The notes below the pieces were generated by a model. The model was not told where the DNA came from, did no database searches, and worked only from the letters and a program-made list of their open reading frames with translations. Source: Corynebacterium callunae DSM 20147 (GTDB lineage Bacteria; Actinomycetota; Actinomycetes; Mycobacteriales; Mycobacteriaceae). From it: DNA of 64,000 bases. Where the stretch lies: the NCBI RefSeq assembly GCF_000344785.1, contig NC_020506.1, positions 1,736,001 to 1,800,000 on the forward strand, written 5' to 3'. The position numbers and the translations under genes are program-made. Below, piece after piece: positions 55,790 through 64,000 of this stretch (its first letter is position 1; each line of letters opens with the position of its first letter).

Positions 55790-55805
55790 GCTTTTCGACG
55801 CCGCC
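55790..55805 (-). repeat. Dispersed 11-bp motif, copy 8 (16-bp form)
   Basis: GGCGGCGTCGAAAAGC on the minus strand, between nusA and the terminator-like hairpin before ylxR. Confidence 0.85.
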
Positions 55806-55818
55806 CTTGCAGGGCTAT

Positions 55819-56820
55819 TTAGGCATCAAGATCGGAGTGAATGTCGATCTTCCAACCGGTAAGACGTGCAGCAAGACGGGCATTTTGACCCTCTTTGCCG
55901 ATCGCCAAGGACAGCTGGTAATCAGGTACAACCACACGCGCAGTCTGTGCTTCTGCGTCGGTGATTTCCACGTTCACAACCTTGGAGGGAGCTAGTGCAT
56001 TTCCCACAAAAGTTGCAGGATCCTCGGAGAAATCGATGATGTCGATCTTCTCGCCACCAAGTTCGCGCATGATATTGGAAACACGCTGACCGCGTGGTCC
56101 GATGCAAGCGCCCTTAGCGTTGAGATTCTTCACGGTTGCCTGCACAGCAACCTTGGAACGGTGGCCGGCTTCGCGAGAAATTGAAACAATTTCTACGGAA
56201 CCATCAGCAACCTCAGGGATTTCCAGTTCAAAAAGGCGACGAACCAACTCTGGGTGGGTACGGGACAGATTGATCTGAATTCCGGTGGTGCCTTTACCAA
56301 CGCCAACAACGTAGCTCTTGATACGGTCGCCGTGCTTGAGCTTTTCACCTGGGATTTGTTCTGCTGGAAGCAGAATGCCGTCCTGGTTGTCAGCTTCGGT
56401 GCCCAATTGGACCACGATGATGCCGCGCTCTGCAGCGCGAGCATCAGCCTGTACGATGCCAGAAACGACAGTGCCTTCGTAGTCTGCATAAGCATCAAAG
56501 GCGCGGGATGCTTCTGCTTCGCGGAGCCTCTTTACGATGGCATCACGAACTGCGCGGGCGCTGATGCGTCCGAAGTTATCTGGAGTGCCGTCATATTCGG
56601 AGGAGATTTCTCCATCCTCGTCGAATTCGGTAACGATGACAGCGACGGCGCCGGTGGAGGTATCGATGTCCACGCGTGCTCTGGAATTTTCATCTACCTC
56701 AGATTCGCGGTTATCCAAGTAGGAGTGCAAAAGTGCGCTCGCAATGGTGCGGACCAGATCTGAGACGGGAATTCCCTTTTCAGACTCAATGGCTTTTAGA
56801 GCCTGGACATCAATATTCAC
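55819..56820 (-). CDS. nusA: Transcription termination/antitermination factor NusA
   Basis: Binds RNA polymerase and shapes pausing and termination. It is 333 aa, the short actinobacterial form: NusA N-terminal domain (MNIDVQALKAIESEKGIPVSDLV), an S1 domain (about 110-190), and two KH domains (GACIGPRGQRVSNIM, LAIGKEGQNARLAARLTGWKIDI). The start GTG 56820 has AGGA six bases upstream. It follows rimP by 31 bases. Confidence 0.97.
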   Translation of the reverse strand: MNIDVQALKAIESEKGIPVSDLVRTIASALLHSYLDNRESEVDENSRARVDIDTSTGAVAVIVTEFDEDGEISSEYDGTPDNFGRISARAVRDAIVKRLREAEASRAFDAYADYEGTVVSGIVQADARAAERGIIVVQLGTEADNQDGILLPAEQIPGEKLKHGDRIKSYVVGVGKGTTGIQINLSRTHPELVRRLFELEIPEVADGSVEIVSISREAGHRSKVAVQATVKNLNAKGACIGPRGQRVSNIMRELGGEKIDIIDFSEDPATFVGNALAPSKVVNVEITDAEAQTARVVVPDYQLSLAIGKEGQNARLAARLTGWKIDIHSDLDA

Positions 56821-56851
56821 TTGTCTTCCTCTCAAGCATCCACCGCATTCT

Positions 56852-57388
56852 TTAAGCGGTGGCTTCGTCGAATGTGCTATCCGCGAGGTCTAGTTCTTCC
56901 TGCGCAGGTTTCGCGAATTCAATTTCTACCACTGCTTGGGGTGAATTTGCTAATTCTAGAACTGTGACCTCCAGCAACTTCTTGTTTCTGGTGATGAGTA
57001 CAACAGCAGTTTCATCTTCGTTGAGGGCACCAATGCGCGCCACTCGCTTTTTGCCATCTTCAGTTAAAGCGACAAGACGGCCACGATTTCGACGCCAGTG
57101 GCGTGGCTCGGTCAAAGGATTATCCACACCCGGGGTAGAAACCTCAAGCGTATAACCCGCCCCAAAACTTAAGTCACCGCGCGCTTCGGCGGCGTCGAAA
57201 AGCTCCCCAATTTCTTGACTGACAACCTCGAGCAAATCAAGGTCAGGGCGTTGATCGGAATCTAGTTTGATTGCCACTGCGGACTTTGGGCCTGCTTTGT
57301 TCACGCGCAGACCTTCAATATCAAGGTGATGTGATGCTGCAAGCGGAGCGATCAACGCGGTGAGTTCTTCACTGGTAGGAAATGCCAT
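56852..57388 (-). CDS. rimP: Ribosome maturation factor RimP
   Basis: Needed for 30S maturation. It is 178 aa, starting [18 protein letters not shown] as in C. glutamicum. RimP motifs include [39 protein letters not shown] and the C-terminal SH3-like part. ATG 57388 has TATCCT six bases before it and no Shine-Dalgarno, so it is probably leaderless. It begins the rimP-nusA-ylxR-infB cluster and faces a divergent lipoprotein gene. A 16-bp copy of the dispersed motif lies inside (57188-57203). Confidence 0.95.
   Translation of the reverse strand: MAFPTSEELTALIAPLAASHHLDIEGLRVNKAGPKSAVAIKLDSDQRPDLDLLEVVSQEIGELFDAAEARGDLSFGAGYTLEVSTPGVDNPLTEPRHWRRNRGRLVALTEDGKKRVARIGALNEDETAVVLITRNKKLLEVTVLELANSPQAVVEIEFAKPAQEELDLADSTFDEATA
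57188..57203 (+). repeat. Dispersed 11-bp motif, copy 9 (16-bp form)
   Basis: GGCGGCGTCGAAAAGC inside rimP, identical over 16 bp to copies 8 and 10. Confidence 0.85.
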
Positions 57389-57395
57389 GTCTAAA

Positions 57396-57433
57396 GGATA
57401 ACCTGACTCAAACCCTTTGCTTAGCATTAGACT
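57396..57433. promoter_or_regulatory. Overlapping divergent leaderless promoters (rimP / lipoprotein gene)
   Basis: On the minus strand TATCCT (57396-57401) precedes the rimP ATG by six bases. On the plus strand CTGACT (57403-57408) and TAGACT (57428-57433), 19 bp apart, precede the lipoprotein ATG by eight bases. The two genes share 53 bases between start codons. Confidence 0.5.
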
Positions 57434-57441
57434 ATTAATCC

Positions 57442-58257
57442 ATGCACGTGCGCACTAAATCTTTCCTAGGCATTTCTTTGCTGGCAGCCACCCTAAGTGG
57501 CTGTACGCCCTCCCCCGATCCAGATCCGGTTTTGGTTGAGATGTTGCAGGATGCGCAATTGGATGCACAAGCTTTGGCTGATTCTGCCCCGGAGGTAGCC
57601 ACTTTAAGGACAAAGCATGCCACTGAAATTCAAGCTGAAATTGAGCGCCAATGTGGCTTTGATGATGACGGAAATGTTCCCGATTCCTGTGCCGTGGCGC
57701 TCACTGACATTGGCGCAGCCCCAGCAGCTGATGCACAAAGCTATATTCTGGAAAGTCAATCCCTGATCCTGGATAAATTAGATGAGATTCCATCAGATTC
57801 AGTGTCTTTAATCAGTGGTCAATATATTGACCAAGCGCCTTTTGTGGAGACCGAATCAGAAGCACAGTTGCCCGCCGATCTGGCTTTGACAGATGCAGAG
57901 AGCTCAGTAGCTAAAGAACTGCTGGAGCGCGAATATGCTGCAGCTTGGGCCCTGGGAGTAGCACTTGCTTACGCCTCCTCCGAGCAACAATCTGCAATTG
58001 AAACAGCAATTAGCAATCATCAACAGCGTGCCAGCCTGTTGAGCTCAATCTTGGGCGAAGTTTCCGATAGTGAATTTTCCCCTGGTTACCGCAGTGAAAT
58101 GCCCGAACCTACCGACGCTCCCTCCGCACTTACAGCAGTAGAAACAGTGCAGGATAATGCAGTAGCCGCTTGGCACGCTGCGGCTGCTGCCGCCACCACC
58201 GATTCTTGGCGCGTTTTTTGCACTGAAATGGCTGGCGCAACCGCCAGCGAAATCTAA
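57442..58257 (+). CDS. Lipoprotein with DUF4439-like ferritin-type helical domain
   Basis: 271 aa. A short signal peptide ends in lipobox LSGC (Cys21). The rest is Ala/Glu-rich and helical; the C-terminal 130 residues ([31 protein letters not shown] ... [11 protein letters not shown]) resemble the ferritin-like DUF4439 domain that lies beside nusA in actinobacteria. No metal-binding set is evident to me, so the role is unknown. It likely sits outside the membrane. Confidence 0.75.
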   Translation: MHVRTKSFLGISLLAATLSGCTPSPDPDPVLVEMLQDAQLDAQALADSAPEVATLRTKHATEIQAEIERQCGFDDDGNVPDSCAVALTDIGAAPAADAQSYILESQSLILDKLDEIPSDSVSLISGQYIDQAPFVETESEAQLPADLALTDAESSVAKELLEREYAAAWALGVALAYASSEQQSAIETAISNHQQRASLLSSILGEVSDSEFSPGYRSEMPEPTDAPSALTAVETVQDNAVAAWHAAAAAATTDSWRVFCTEMAGATASEI

Positions 58258-58265
58258 AAAATAAC

Positions 58266-58281
58266 GCTTTTCGACGCCGCC
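58266..58281 (-). repeat. Dispersed 11-bp motif, copy 10 (16-bp form)
   Basis: GGCGGCGTCGAAAAGC on the minus strand, directly between a lipoprotein stop codon and its terminator stem. Confidence 0.85.
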
Positions 58282-58327
58282 CCGCGGGTTGCCACTTGGC
58301 CACCCCGGGGCGGTTTTGCTGTTTTTT
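58277..58327 (+). terminator. Terminator of the lipoprotein gene
   Basis: CCGCCCCG / CGGGGCGG (58277-58284, 58306-58313), extended inside by a mismatched GGTTGCCA / TGGCCACC stem; TTTTGCTGTTTTTT follows. A copy of the dispersed 11-bp motif abuts it on the left. Confidence 0.85.
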
Positions 58328-58398
58328 GCGCAATCGATTTCTATACCCCCACCTGCCAACACTAAATTATTTACACCCTTTCAGGGGTGAGCTAGATA

Positions 58399-58554
58399 TC
58401 GATTAATCGACAGGTATACTGATAGAATTCTCAGGGTTGATGGAAACTCCCAGCTCAAATCCAAGAAGCTGTGATTTTTGTTAATTTTTGCTTACAAACA
58501 TGTGCATTGTAGATCTCGACTGGGTTTTGTTGTGACCCACATCGCACATACTAT
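58399..58554 (+). promoter_or_regulatory. oppA upstream control region
   Basis: Contains the perfect 12-bp palindrome TCGATTAATCGA (58399-58410), -10-like TATACT (58415-58420) and TAGAAT (58423-58428), then TGTGACCCACATCGCA (58531-58546), which matches the GlxR/Crp consensus TGTGA-N2-TA-N2-TCACA at 10 of 12 fixed positions. TACTAT (58549-58554) is a further -10 candidate. CCACCAG / CTGGTGG (58560-58594) follows in the leader. Confidence 0.45.
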
Positions 58555-58620
58555 TTAAACCACCAGAGCCCACAAGGTGAGACAATCCTGGTGGACTACT
58601 CATAACAACGGAGGTCAATC

Positions 58621-60216
58621 ATGACTTTGAAGAAGTCTCTCGCCGTTACTACGGCAGCTGCACTTGCACTCAGCCTCGCTGCTTGCTCCTCGGATTCCTC
58701 ATCCGAAGGAGAATCAGCAGGTGGCGAGGGTGAAGCCAACTACATCCTCGTAAATGGCACCGAACCTCAAAATCCACTAGTCCCAGGTAATACCAACGAA
58801 GTTGGCGGCGGACGTATCGTCGACAGCATCTTTGCTGGCCTGGTTTATTATGATGTGGACGGCTCTCCGGTAAATGACGTCGCAGAGTCCATCGAACTTG
58901 AAGGTGACAAGACCTATCGCGTCACCCTGAAGGATGGACAGACCTTCACCGACGGTACCCCAGTCAAGGCAGAGAACTTCGTCAACGCATGGAACTACAA
59001 CGTTGCCAATGCCACCCTCTCCTCCTACTTCTTTGAGTCCATCCTGGGCTACGAAGAGGGCAAGGAATCCATGGAGGGCCTCAAGGTCATTGATGACAAG
59101 ACCTTCACCATTGAGCTCAACCAGCCAGAAGCTGACTTCCCACTACGTCTGGGTTACTCCGCCTTCTACCCACTTCCTGATTCCGCATTCACCGACATGG
59201 ATGCTTTCGGCGAGAACCCAGTGGGCAATGGCCCATACAAGCTTGCTGAGTGGAACCACAACCAGGACGCCACCATCGTTCCTAATGAGGACTACACCGG
59301 TGGCCAGACTGTTCAAAACGACGGCGTGAAGTTCATCTTCTACCCTACTTTTGATGCTGCTTATGCAGACTTGCTCTCCGATAACCTCGATGTTTTGGAC
59401 TCCATCCCAGACTCCGCTTTCTCCTCCTTTGAGGATGAGCTTGCAGGCCGCTCCATCAACCAGCCTTCCGCAGTCTTCCAGTCCTTCACCATTCCAGAGA
59501 GCCTCGAGCACTTTGCTGGCGAAGAAGGCAAGCTGCGCCGTCAGGCAATTTCTTTGGCAATTAACCGCGAAGAGATCACCGACACCATCTTCCAGGGCAC
59601 TCGTACCCCAGCCACCGACTTCACCTCTCCGGTTATCGATGGCCACTCCGATTCCCTGGCTGGCGGAGAAGTACTAACCTACAATCCTGAGCGCGCCAAG
59701 GAACTATGGGCACAGGCTGATGCCATTAGCCCATGGAGCGGTGAATTCACCATCTCCTACAACGCAGACGGTGGCCACCAGGCTTGGGCAGACGCTACCG
59801 CCAACTCCATCCGCAACACTCTGGGCATTGATGCACTTGGCAACCCATACCCAGACTTCAAGTCCCTGCGCGATGACATCACCAACCGCACTATCAAGGG
59901 CGCTTTCCGTACCGGCTGGCAGGCCGACTACCCATCCTTGGGCAACTTCCTCGGACCTTTGTACGCAACCGGCGCAGGCTCCAACGATGGCGACTACTCC
60001 AACCCAGCATTTGATGCCAAGCTGACCGAAGCTTCCGCAGCGACAGATATTGCTGCAGCAACCCCGTTGTACAACCAAGCACAGGAAATCCTGCTGCAGG
60101 ACCTGCCTGCAATCCCACTGTGGTACGCCAACGCAGTTGGTGGCTACTCCAACAACGTTTCCAACGTTGAGTTGCAGTGGAATTCCCAGCCTGCGTACTA
60201 CAAGATCACCAAGTAG
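58621..60216 (+). CDS. oppA: Oligopeptide/dipeptide ABC transporter substrate-binding lipoprotein
   Basis: 531 aa, family-5 solute-binding protein that catches peptides outside the membrane. Signal peptide 1-21, lipobox LAAC (Cys22), then a Ser/Glu/Gly-rich linker. Family features are seen in TYRVTLKDGQTFTDGTPVKAENFVNAW and FSDALAINREEIT-like LAINREEITDTIF. The ATG has GGAGG seven bases upstream. It ends with two stop codons in a row (TAG TAA). A hairpin separates it from oppB. Confidence 0.95.
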   Translation: MTLKKSLAVTTAAALALSLAACSSDSSSEGESAGGEGEANYILVNGTEPQNPLVPGNTNEVGGGRIVDSIFAGLVYYDVDGSPVNDVAESIELEGDKTYRVTLKDGQTFTDGTPVKAENFVNAWNYNVANATLSSYFFESILGYEEGKESMEGLKVIDDKTFTIELNQPEADFPLRLGYSAFYPLPDSAFTDMDAFGENPVGNGPYKLAEWNHNQDATIVPNEDYTGGQTVQNDGVKFIFYPTFDAAYADLLSDNLDVLDSIPDSAFSSFEDELAGRSINQPSAVFQSFTIPESLEHFAGEEGKLRRQAISLAINREEITDTIFQGTRTPATDFTSPVIDGHSDSLAGGEVLTYNPERAKELWAQADAISPWSGEFTISYNADGGHQAWADATANSIRNTLGIDALGNPYPDFKSLRDDITNRTIKGAFRTGWQADYPSLGNFLGPLYATGAGSNDGDYSNPAFDAKLTEASAATDIAAATPLYNQAQEILLQDLPAIPLWYANAVGGYSNNVSNVELQWNSQPAYYKITK

Positions 60217-60266
60217 TAAGTCCGTGATTTCTGCTTCACCACTTAGCTTTTTAAAGAGCTAAAACT

Positions 60267-60302
60267 AAGGCCCAGGACACTGTCAACCAGCACCTGGGCC
60301 TT
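60267..60302 (+). other. Hairpin between oppA and oppB
   Basis: AAGGCCCAGG / CCTGGGCCTT (10 bp) with a 16-base loop; only a weak T-run (CTGGCTTTTC) follows. It resembles the gluB-gluC case: a stem after the binding-protein gene. Confidence 0.7.
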
Positions 60303-60336
60303 CTGGCTTTTCTAATAATCCCAGTTTCCACCGGGT

Positions 60337-60351
60337 TTTTCGTCGAAAAGC
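60337..60351 (+). repeat. Dispersed 11-bp motif, copy 11 (palindromic form)
   Basis: TTTTCGTCGAAAAGC between oppA and oppB, after the intercistronic hairpin. Confidence 0.85.
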
Positions 60352-60396
60352 GTCAATCCTTTTATCCAACCCAAGCAAGCAAGGACACCCACGCTC

Positions 60397-61323
60397 ATGC
60401 TTCGTTATGTCGGGCGCCGTTTGCTCCAAATGATTCCGGTCTTTTTTGGTGCAACCCTGCTGATTTACGCCCTTGTTTTCCTCATGCCTGGTGACCCAGT
60501 CCAGGCACTCGGCGGTGACCGCGGCCTTACCGAGGCGGCGGCTGAGAAAATCCGTCAGGAATACAACCTAGATAAACCTTTCTTGGTGCAGTATCTGCTC
60601 TATATCAAGGGCATTTTTGTACTCGATTTTGGCACCACCTTCTCAGGCCAACCCGTGCTTGATGTGATGGCCCGTGCATTCCCTGTCACCATCAAACTTT
60701 CCATTATGGCTTTGGTTTTTGAAGCAGTACTTGGCATCGTTTTTGGTGTTATTGCCGGCTTCCGCCGCGGTGGCATTTTTGACTCCACGGTGCTGGTTAT
60801 TTCCCTCATCGTGATTGCTGTTCCGACCTTTGTTATCGGCTTTGTGCTGCAGTTCCTTGTCGGTGTGAAATGGGGCCTATTGCCCGTTACCGTGGGCTCA
60901 AATACTAGCTTCACAGCATTGCTCATGCCTGCGATTGTGCTGGGTGCGGTGTCATTTGCCTATGTGCTGCGCCTGACCCGCCAATCTGTGAGCGAGAACC
61001 TCCGTGCCGATTATGTTCGCACTGCGCGTGCCAAGGGCATGTCTGGATTTTCCGTAATGAACCGCCACGTGCTGCGCAACTCCCTCATCCCGGTTGCCAC
61101 CTTTCTGGGTGCTGACTTAGGTGCACTGATGGGTGGCGCAATTGTCACCGAGGGCATCTTTGGAATCAACGGTGTGGGTGGAACGCTTTATCAAGCAATC
61201 CTTAAGGGTGAGCCCACCACGGTTGTCTCCATCGTCACCGTCTTGGTGATCGTCTACATTGTTGCCAATCTCGTCGTGGACTTGATCTACGCCGTGCTCG
61301 ACCCAAGGATCCGCTATGCCTAA
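60397..61323 (+). CDS. oppB: Peptide ABC transporter permease
   Basis: 308 aa, first membrane subunit of the peptide importer, with about six helices. The DppB/OppB start MLRYVGRRLLQMIPVFFGATLLIYALVFLMPGDP and the coupling loop ENLRADYVRTARAKGMSGFSVMNRHVLRNSLIP are typical. The ATG has AAGGAC ten bases upstream. Its stop overlaps the start of oppC by eight bases. Confidence 0.95.
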   Translation: MLRYVGRRLLQMIPVFFGATLLIYALVFLMPGDPVQALGGDRGLTEAAAEKIRQEYNLDKPFLVQYLLYIKGIFVLDFGTTFSGQPVLDVMARAFPVTIKLSIMALVFEAVLGIVFGVIAGFRRGGIFDSTVLVISLIVIAVPTFVIGFVLQFLVGVKWGLLPVTVGSNTSFTALLMPAIVLGAVSFAYVLRLTRQSVSENLRADYVRTARAKGMSGFSVMNRHVLRNSLIPVATFLGADLGALMGGAIVTEGIFGINGVGGTLYQAILKGEPTTVVSIVTVLVIVYIVANLVVDLIYAVLDPRIRYA

Positions 61324-62362
61324 TAATGAATTTCCCGCAGGCCGCGATCAGAGCCTGGAACATGGCTTGAGTCAACCGACCAATGATCAGGCTCATTTCT
61401 TCCCCGGTGGCCGTGATCAAGCACTAGTCCGTCCCGGTCAAGAGCACTTCATTGCCGAGACCGACGAAACCGGACTTGGAGCTGTTGACGCAGTTGCTGA
61501 TGACTCCGCCCCAACGTCCATGTGGGGAGAAGCTTGGCGCGATCTACGCACCCGCCCGCTCTTCTGGGTTTCTGCTCTATTGATTTTGTTGGCCCTAGCG
61601 CTTGCCGTGGTACCACAGCTTTTCACCAGCACCGATCCTTCATTCTGTGAACTGGGTAATTCCCTCAACGGACCAGAAGCAGGGCATCCTTTCGGCTTTG
61701 ACCGCCAAGGTTGCGATATTTATGCCCGCACTGTTTATGGTGCCCGCGCCTCGGTGTCTGTTGGTGTATTAACCACCTTGTTGGTTGTCCTCATCGGTAC
61801 CGTCTTTGGCGCTTTGGCTGGTTTCTTCGGTGGCTTCATGGATACCATTCTTTCCCGCATCACCGATATGTTCTTCGCCATTCCTTTGGTTCTGGCTGCC
61901 ATCGTGGTTATGCAGATGTTCAAGGAACAGCGCACCATCATCACCGTGGTTTTGGTCCTGGGACTTTTTGGCTGGACCAACATTGCGCGTATCACCCGTG
62001 GTGCCGTCATGACCGCTAAAAACGAAGAGTACGTAACCTCCGCCCGTGCACTTGGTGCTTCCAAGGCAAAGATGCTGCTTTCCCACATCATGCCTAATGC
62101 TGCGGCACCAATTATTGTGTACTCCACCGTGGCATTGGGAACCTTCATTGTTGCTGAGGCCACGCTGTCGTTCTTGGGCATTGGCTTGCCACCATCAATT
62201 GTGTCCTGGGGTGCAGATATTGCAAAGGCACAGACTTCCTTGCGTACCCAACCAATGGTGCTCTTTTACCCTGCTATGGCACTGGCACTAACCGTATTGA
62301 GCTTCATCATGATGGGCGATGTCGTCCGCGACGCTCTTGATCCTAAGTCGAGGAAGCGATGA
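61316..62362 (+). CDS. oppC: Peptide ABC transporter permease
   Basis: 348 aa, second membrane subunit. A polar N-terminal extension of about 75 residues contains a duplicated phrase (FPAGRDQSLEHGL ... FFPGGRDQALVRPGQ). Then six helices, with the coupling loop KNEEYVTSARALGASKAKMLLSHIMPNAAAPIIV. AAGGA lies six bases before the ATG. Its TGA overlaps the ATG of oppD (ATGA). Confidence 0.95.
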   Translation: MPNNEFPAGRDQSLEHGLSQPTNDQAHFFPGGRDQALVRPGQEHFIAETDETGLGAVDAVADDSAPTSMWGEAWRDLRTRPLFWVSALLILLALALAVVPQLFTSTDPSFCELGNSLNGPEAGHPFGFDRQGCDIYARTVYGARASVSVGVLTTLLVVLIGTVFGALAGFFGGFMDTILSRITDMFFAIPLVLAAIVVMQMFKEQRTIITVVLVLGLFGWTNIARITRGAVMTAKNEEYVTSARALGASKAKMLLSHIMPNAAAPIIVYSTVALGTFIVAEATLSFLGIGLPPSIVSWGADIAKAQTSLRTQPMVLFYPAMALALTVLSFIMMGDVVRDALDPKSRKR

Positions 62363-64000
62363 CCGATAATTCTCTAAACAACCAGCCATTGGCAGATCAT
62401 GCCGGCGAAAAACCACTGCTGCAGCTTAAAGATCTAAAGATTTCCTTCACCTCCTCCACTGGTGTGGTTGATGCAGTCCGTGGCGCGAACCTCACCATCT
62501 ACCCTGGCCAGTCTGTAGCCATCGTTGGTGAATCTGGATCGGGCAAATCCACTACCGCGATGTCTATCATTGGACTTTTGCCTGGTACTGGCAAGGTGAC
62601 CGAGGGTTCCATCATCTTTGAAGGCGCCGATATTACTGGCCTGAACAATAAGCAGATGGAGAAATATCGCGGCTCCGAAATTGGTCTGGTTCCCCAGGAT
62701 CCTATGACCAACTTGAACCCGGTATGGCGCATTGGAACCCAGGTCAAGGAATCCTTGCGCGCCAACCATGTGGTGCCAGGTTCTGAAATGGATAAGCGAG
62801 TTGCCGAGGTGCTTGCAGAAGCTGGCCTACCGGATGCAGAGCGCCGCGCCAAGCAATATCCTCATGAGTTTTCCGGTGGTATGCGCCAACGTGCGCTCAT
62901 TGGCATTGGTCTGGCAGCGCGCCCAAAGTTGCTTATTGCCGATGAACCTACCTCTGCGCTGGATGTCACCGTGCAGCGCCAGATCCTGGATCACCTGGAA
63001 ACGTTGACCAAGGAGCTTGGCACTGCAGTGCTCTTTATTACCCACGATCTAGGTTTGGCTGCTGAACGCGCCGAGCACCTCGTGGTTATGCACCGCGGAC
63101 GCATCGTTGAATCCGGACCGTCATTGAGCATTCTGCGTAATCCTCAGCATCCTTATACCCAGCGTTTGGTAAAGGCAGCTCCCTCACTGGCATCCGCGCG
63201 CATTCAAAGTGCACAACAACACGGAATTGAATCTTCTGAATTGCTAGCTGCAACGGCTGGCGATGATGCGCAGCCAGAAGAACGCGTAATTGAAGTTAAG
63301 AACCTCACCAAGGAATTTGATATCCGTGGTGCCCGCGGAGATAAAAAGAAGCTCAAAGCTGTTGATGATGTCTCCTTCTTTGTCCGCAAGGGAACCACCA
63401 CTGCTTTGGTGGGAGAATCTGGTTCTGGTAAATCTACCGTGGCCAATATGGTGTTGAACCTGCTTGAGCCAAGCAGTGGCCAGGTGCTCTATGAGGGCAC
63501 AGATCTCACCGGTTTGAGCTCCAAAGAGATCTTTAATATGCGCCGGAAGCTACAAGTGGTTTTCCAAAACCCCTATGGTTCCTTGGATCCGATGTACTCC
63601 ATCTACCGCTGCATCGAAGAGCCTCTGGTCATTCACAAGGTTGGCGGAGACCGTAAGGCTCGAGAAGCTCGCGTTGCTGAGTTATTGGATATGGTTTCCA
63701 TGCCTCGTTCCACCATGCGCCGCTACCCCAATGAGCTTTCCGGTGGTCAGCGTCAGCGTATTGCGATTGCCCGTGCATTGGCTCTTAATCCTGAGGTCAT
63801 TGTGCTGGATGAAGCAGTTTCTGCACTGGATGTTTTGGTGCAGAACCAGATCTTGCAGCTCTTGGCTCAGCTGCAGCAAGATCTGAAATTGAGCTACCTC
63901 TTTATCACTCACGATCTTGCAGTGGTTCGCCAAACTGCAGATGATGTGGTGGTTATGCAAAAGGGTCGCATCGTAGAAAAGGGTCGTACCGACGACATCT
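62359..64000 (+). CDS. oppD: Peptide ABC transporter, double ATPase (OppD-OppF fusion), cut by window end
   Basis: Open from ATG 62359 to the end of the window (547 codons). Two ABC ATPase domains are joined in one chain. First: Walker A GESGSGKSTT, signature FSGGMRQR, Walker [13 protein letters not shown]. Second: Walker A GESGSGKSTV, signature LSGGQRQR, Walker B VIVLDEAVSALD. The second has DEAV where most ABC proteins have DEPT; the catalytic Glu is kept. The last residues seen fit the normal end of the second domain, so little is missing. Confidence 0.94.
   Translation, partial: MTDNSLNNQPLADHAGEKPLLQLKDLKISFTSSTGVVDAVRGANLTIYPGQSVAIVGESGSGKSTTAMSIIGLLPGTGKVTEGSIIFEGADITGLNNKQMEKYRGSEIGLVPQDPMTNLNPVWRIGTQVKESLRANHVVPGSEMDKRVAEVLAEAGLPDAERRAKQYPHEFSGGMRQRALIGIGLAARPKLLIADEPTSALDVTVQRQILDHLETLTKELGTAVLFITHDLGLAAERAEHLVVMHRGRIVESGPSLSILRNPQHPYTQRLVKAAPSLASARIQSAQQHGIESSELLAATAGDDAQPEERVIEVKNLTKEFDIRGARGDKKKLKAVDDVSFFVRKGTTTALVGESGSGKSTVANMVLNLLEPSSGQVLYEGTDLTGLSSKEIFNMRRKLQVVFQNPYGSLDPMYSIYRCIEEPLVIHKVGGDRKAREARVAELLDMVSMPRSTMRRYPNELSGGQRQRIAIARALALNPEVIVLDEAVSALDVLVQNQILQLLAQLQQDLKLSYLFITHDLAVVRQTADDVVVMQKGRIVEKGRTDDI

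Overview
The window is a stretch of conserved core chromosome from a Corynebacterium, most like the C. glutamicum group. Three things show this: gene order (ptsI / fruR-fruK-ptsF-ptsH; gluABCD; recA-recX; bioYMN; dapB-thyX-dapA; nusA-ylxR-infB-rbfA), protein sequences that read like C. glutamicum orthologues, and operators of C. glutamicum regulators (AmtR, LexA, a BioQ-type site). I estimate the GC content at low-to-mid fifties by eye. I see no tRNA, rRNA, CRISPR array, insertion sequence, prophage or other clear accessory island. Both window edges cut a gene.

Layout. 0-7 kb: sugar phosphotransferase genes: a PfkB-type kinase end, ptsI on the minus strand, and divergent fruR-fruK-ptsF, then ptsH. 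7-19 kb: GyrI-like protein, uracil permease, HflX, a Cys-tailed unknown protein, dapF-miaA, a DUF349 protein, an acetyltransferase, a membrane protein and miaB. 19-22.6 kb: the glutamate ABC transporter gluABCD behind an AmtR box. 22.6-25 kb: recX-recA and a DUF3046 gene. 25-27 kb: the biotin transporter bioYMN. 27-30 kb: pspA-like, clgR, cinA C-terminal type and pgsA. 30-41 kb: YciI, terC with a long structured leader, ftsK, a DinB-like protein, RNase J, and dapA-thyX-dapB. 41-47.6 kb: lipoprotein, pnp, rpsO, nucleoside hydrolase, ribF and truB. 47.6-57.4 kb (minus strand): pptT, phosphoesterase, MATE exporter, nrnA, rbfA, infB, ylxR, nusA and rimP. 57.4-64 kb: lipoprotein and oppABC plus a double-ATPase oppD that runs off the end.

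Functionally the window joins sugar uptake (PTS), nitrogen and amino acid uptake (glu, opp), lysine/diaminopimelate synthesis (dapF, dapA, dapB), tRNA modification (miaA, miaB, truB), RNA turnover (pnp, rnj, nrnA) and translation start-up (nusA-infB-rbfA-rpsO). Many genes have no Shine-Dalgarno but a TANNNT hexamer 6-8 bases before the start codon. This suggests leaderless transcripts, which are common in Corynebacterium.

I do not see a new multi-gene system here. The strongest unexplained signal is an 11-bp motif (CGTCGAAAAGC) present 11 times exactly, 7 of them between genes. Next come the terC leader, whose last part can form two mutually exclusive hairpins around the ribosome-binding site, a 17-bp stem between bioY and bioM carrying operator half-sites, and a perfect 14-bp palindrome upstream of ylxR. 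All calls are from reading the sequence; no search was run.
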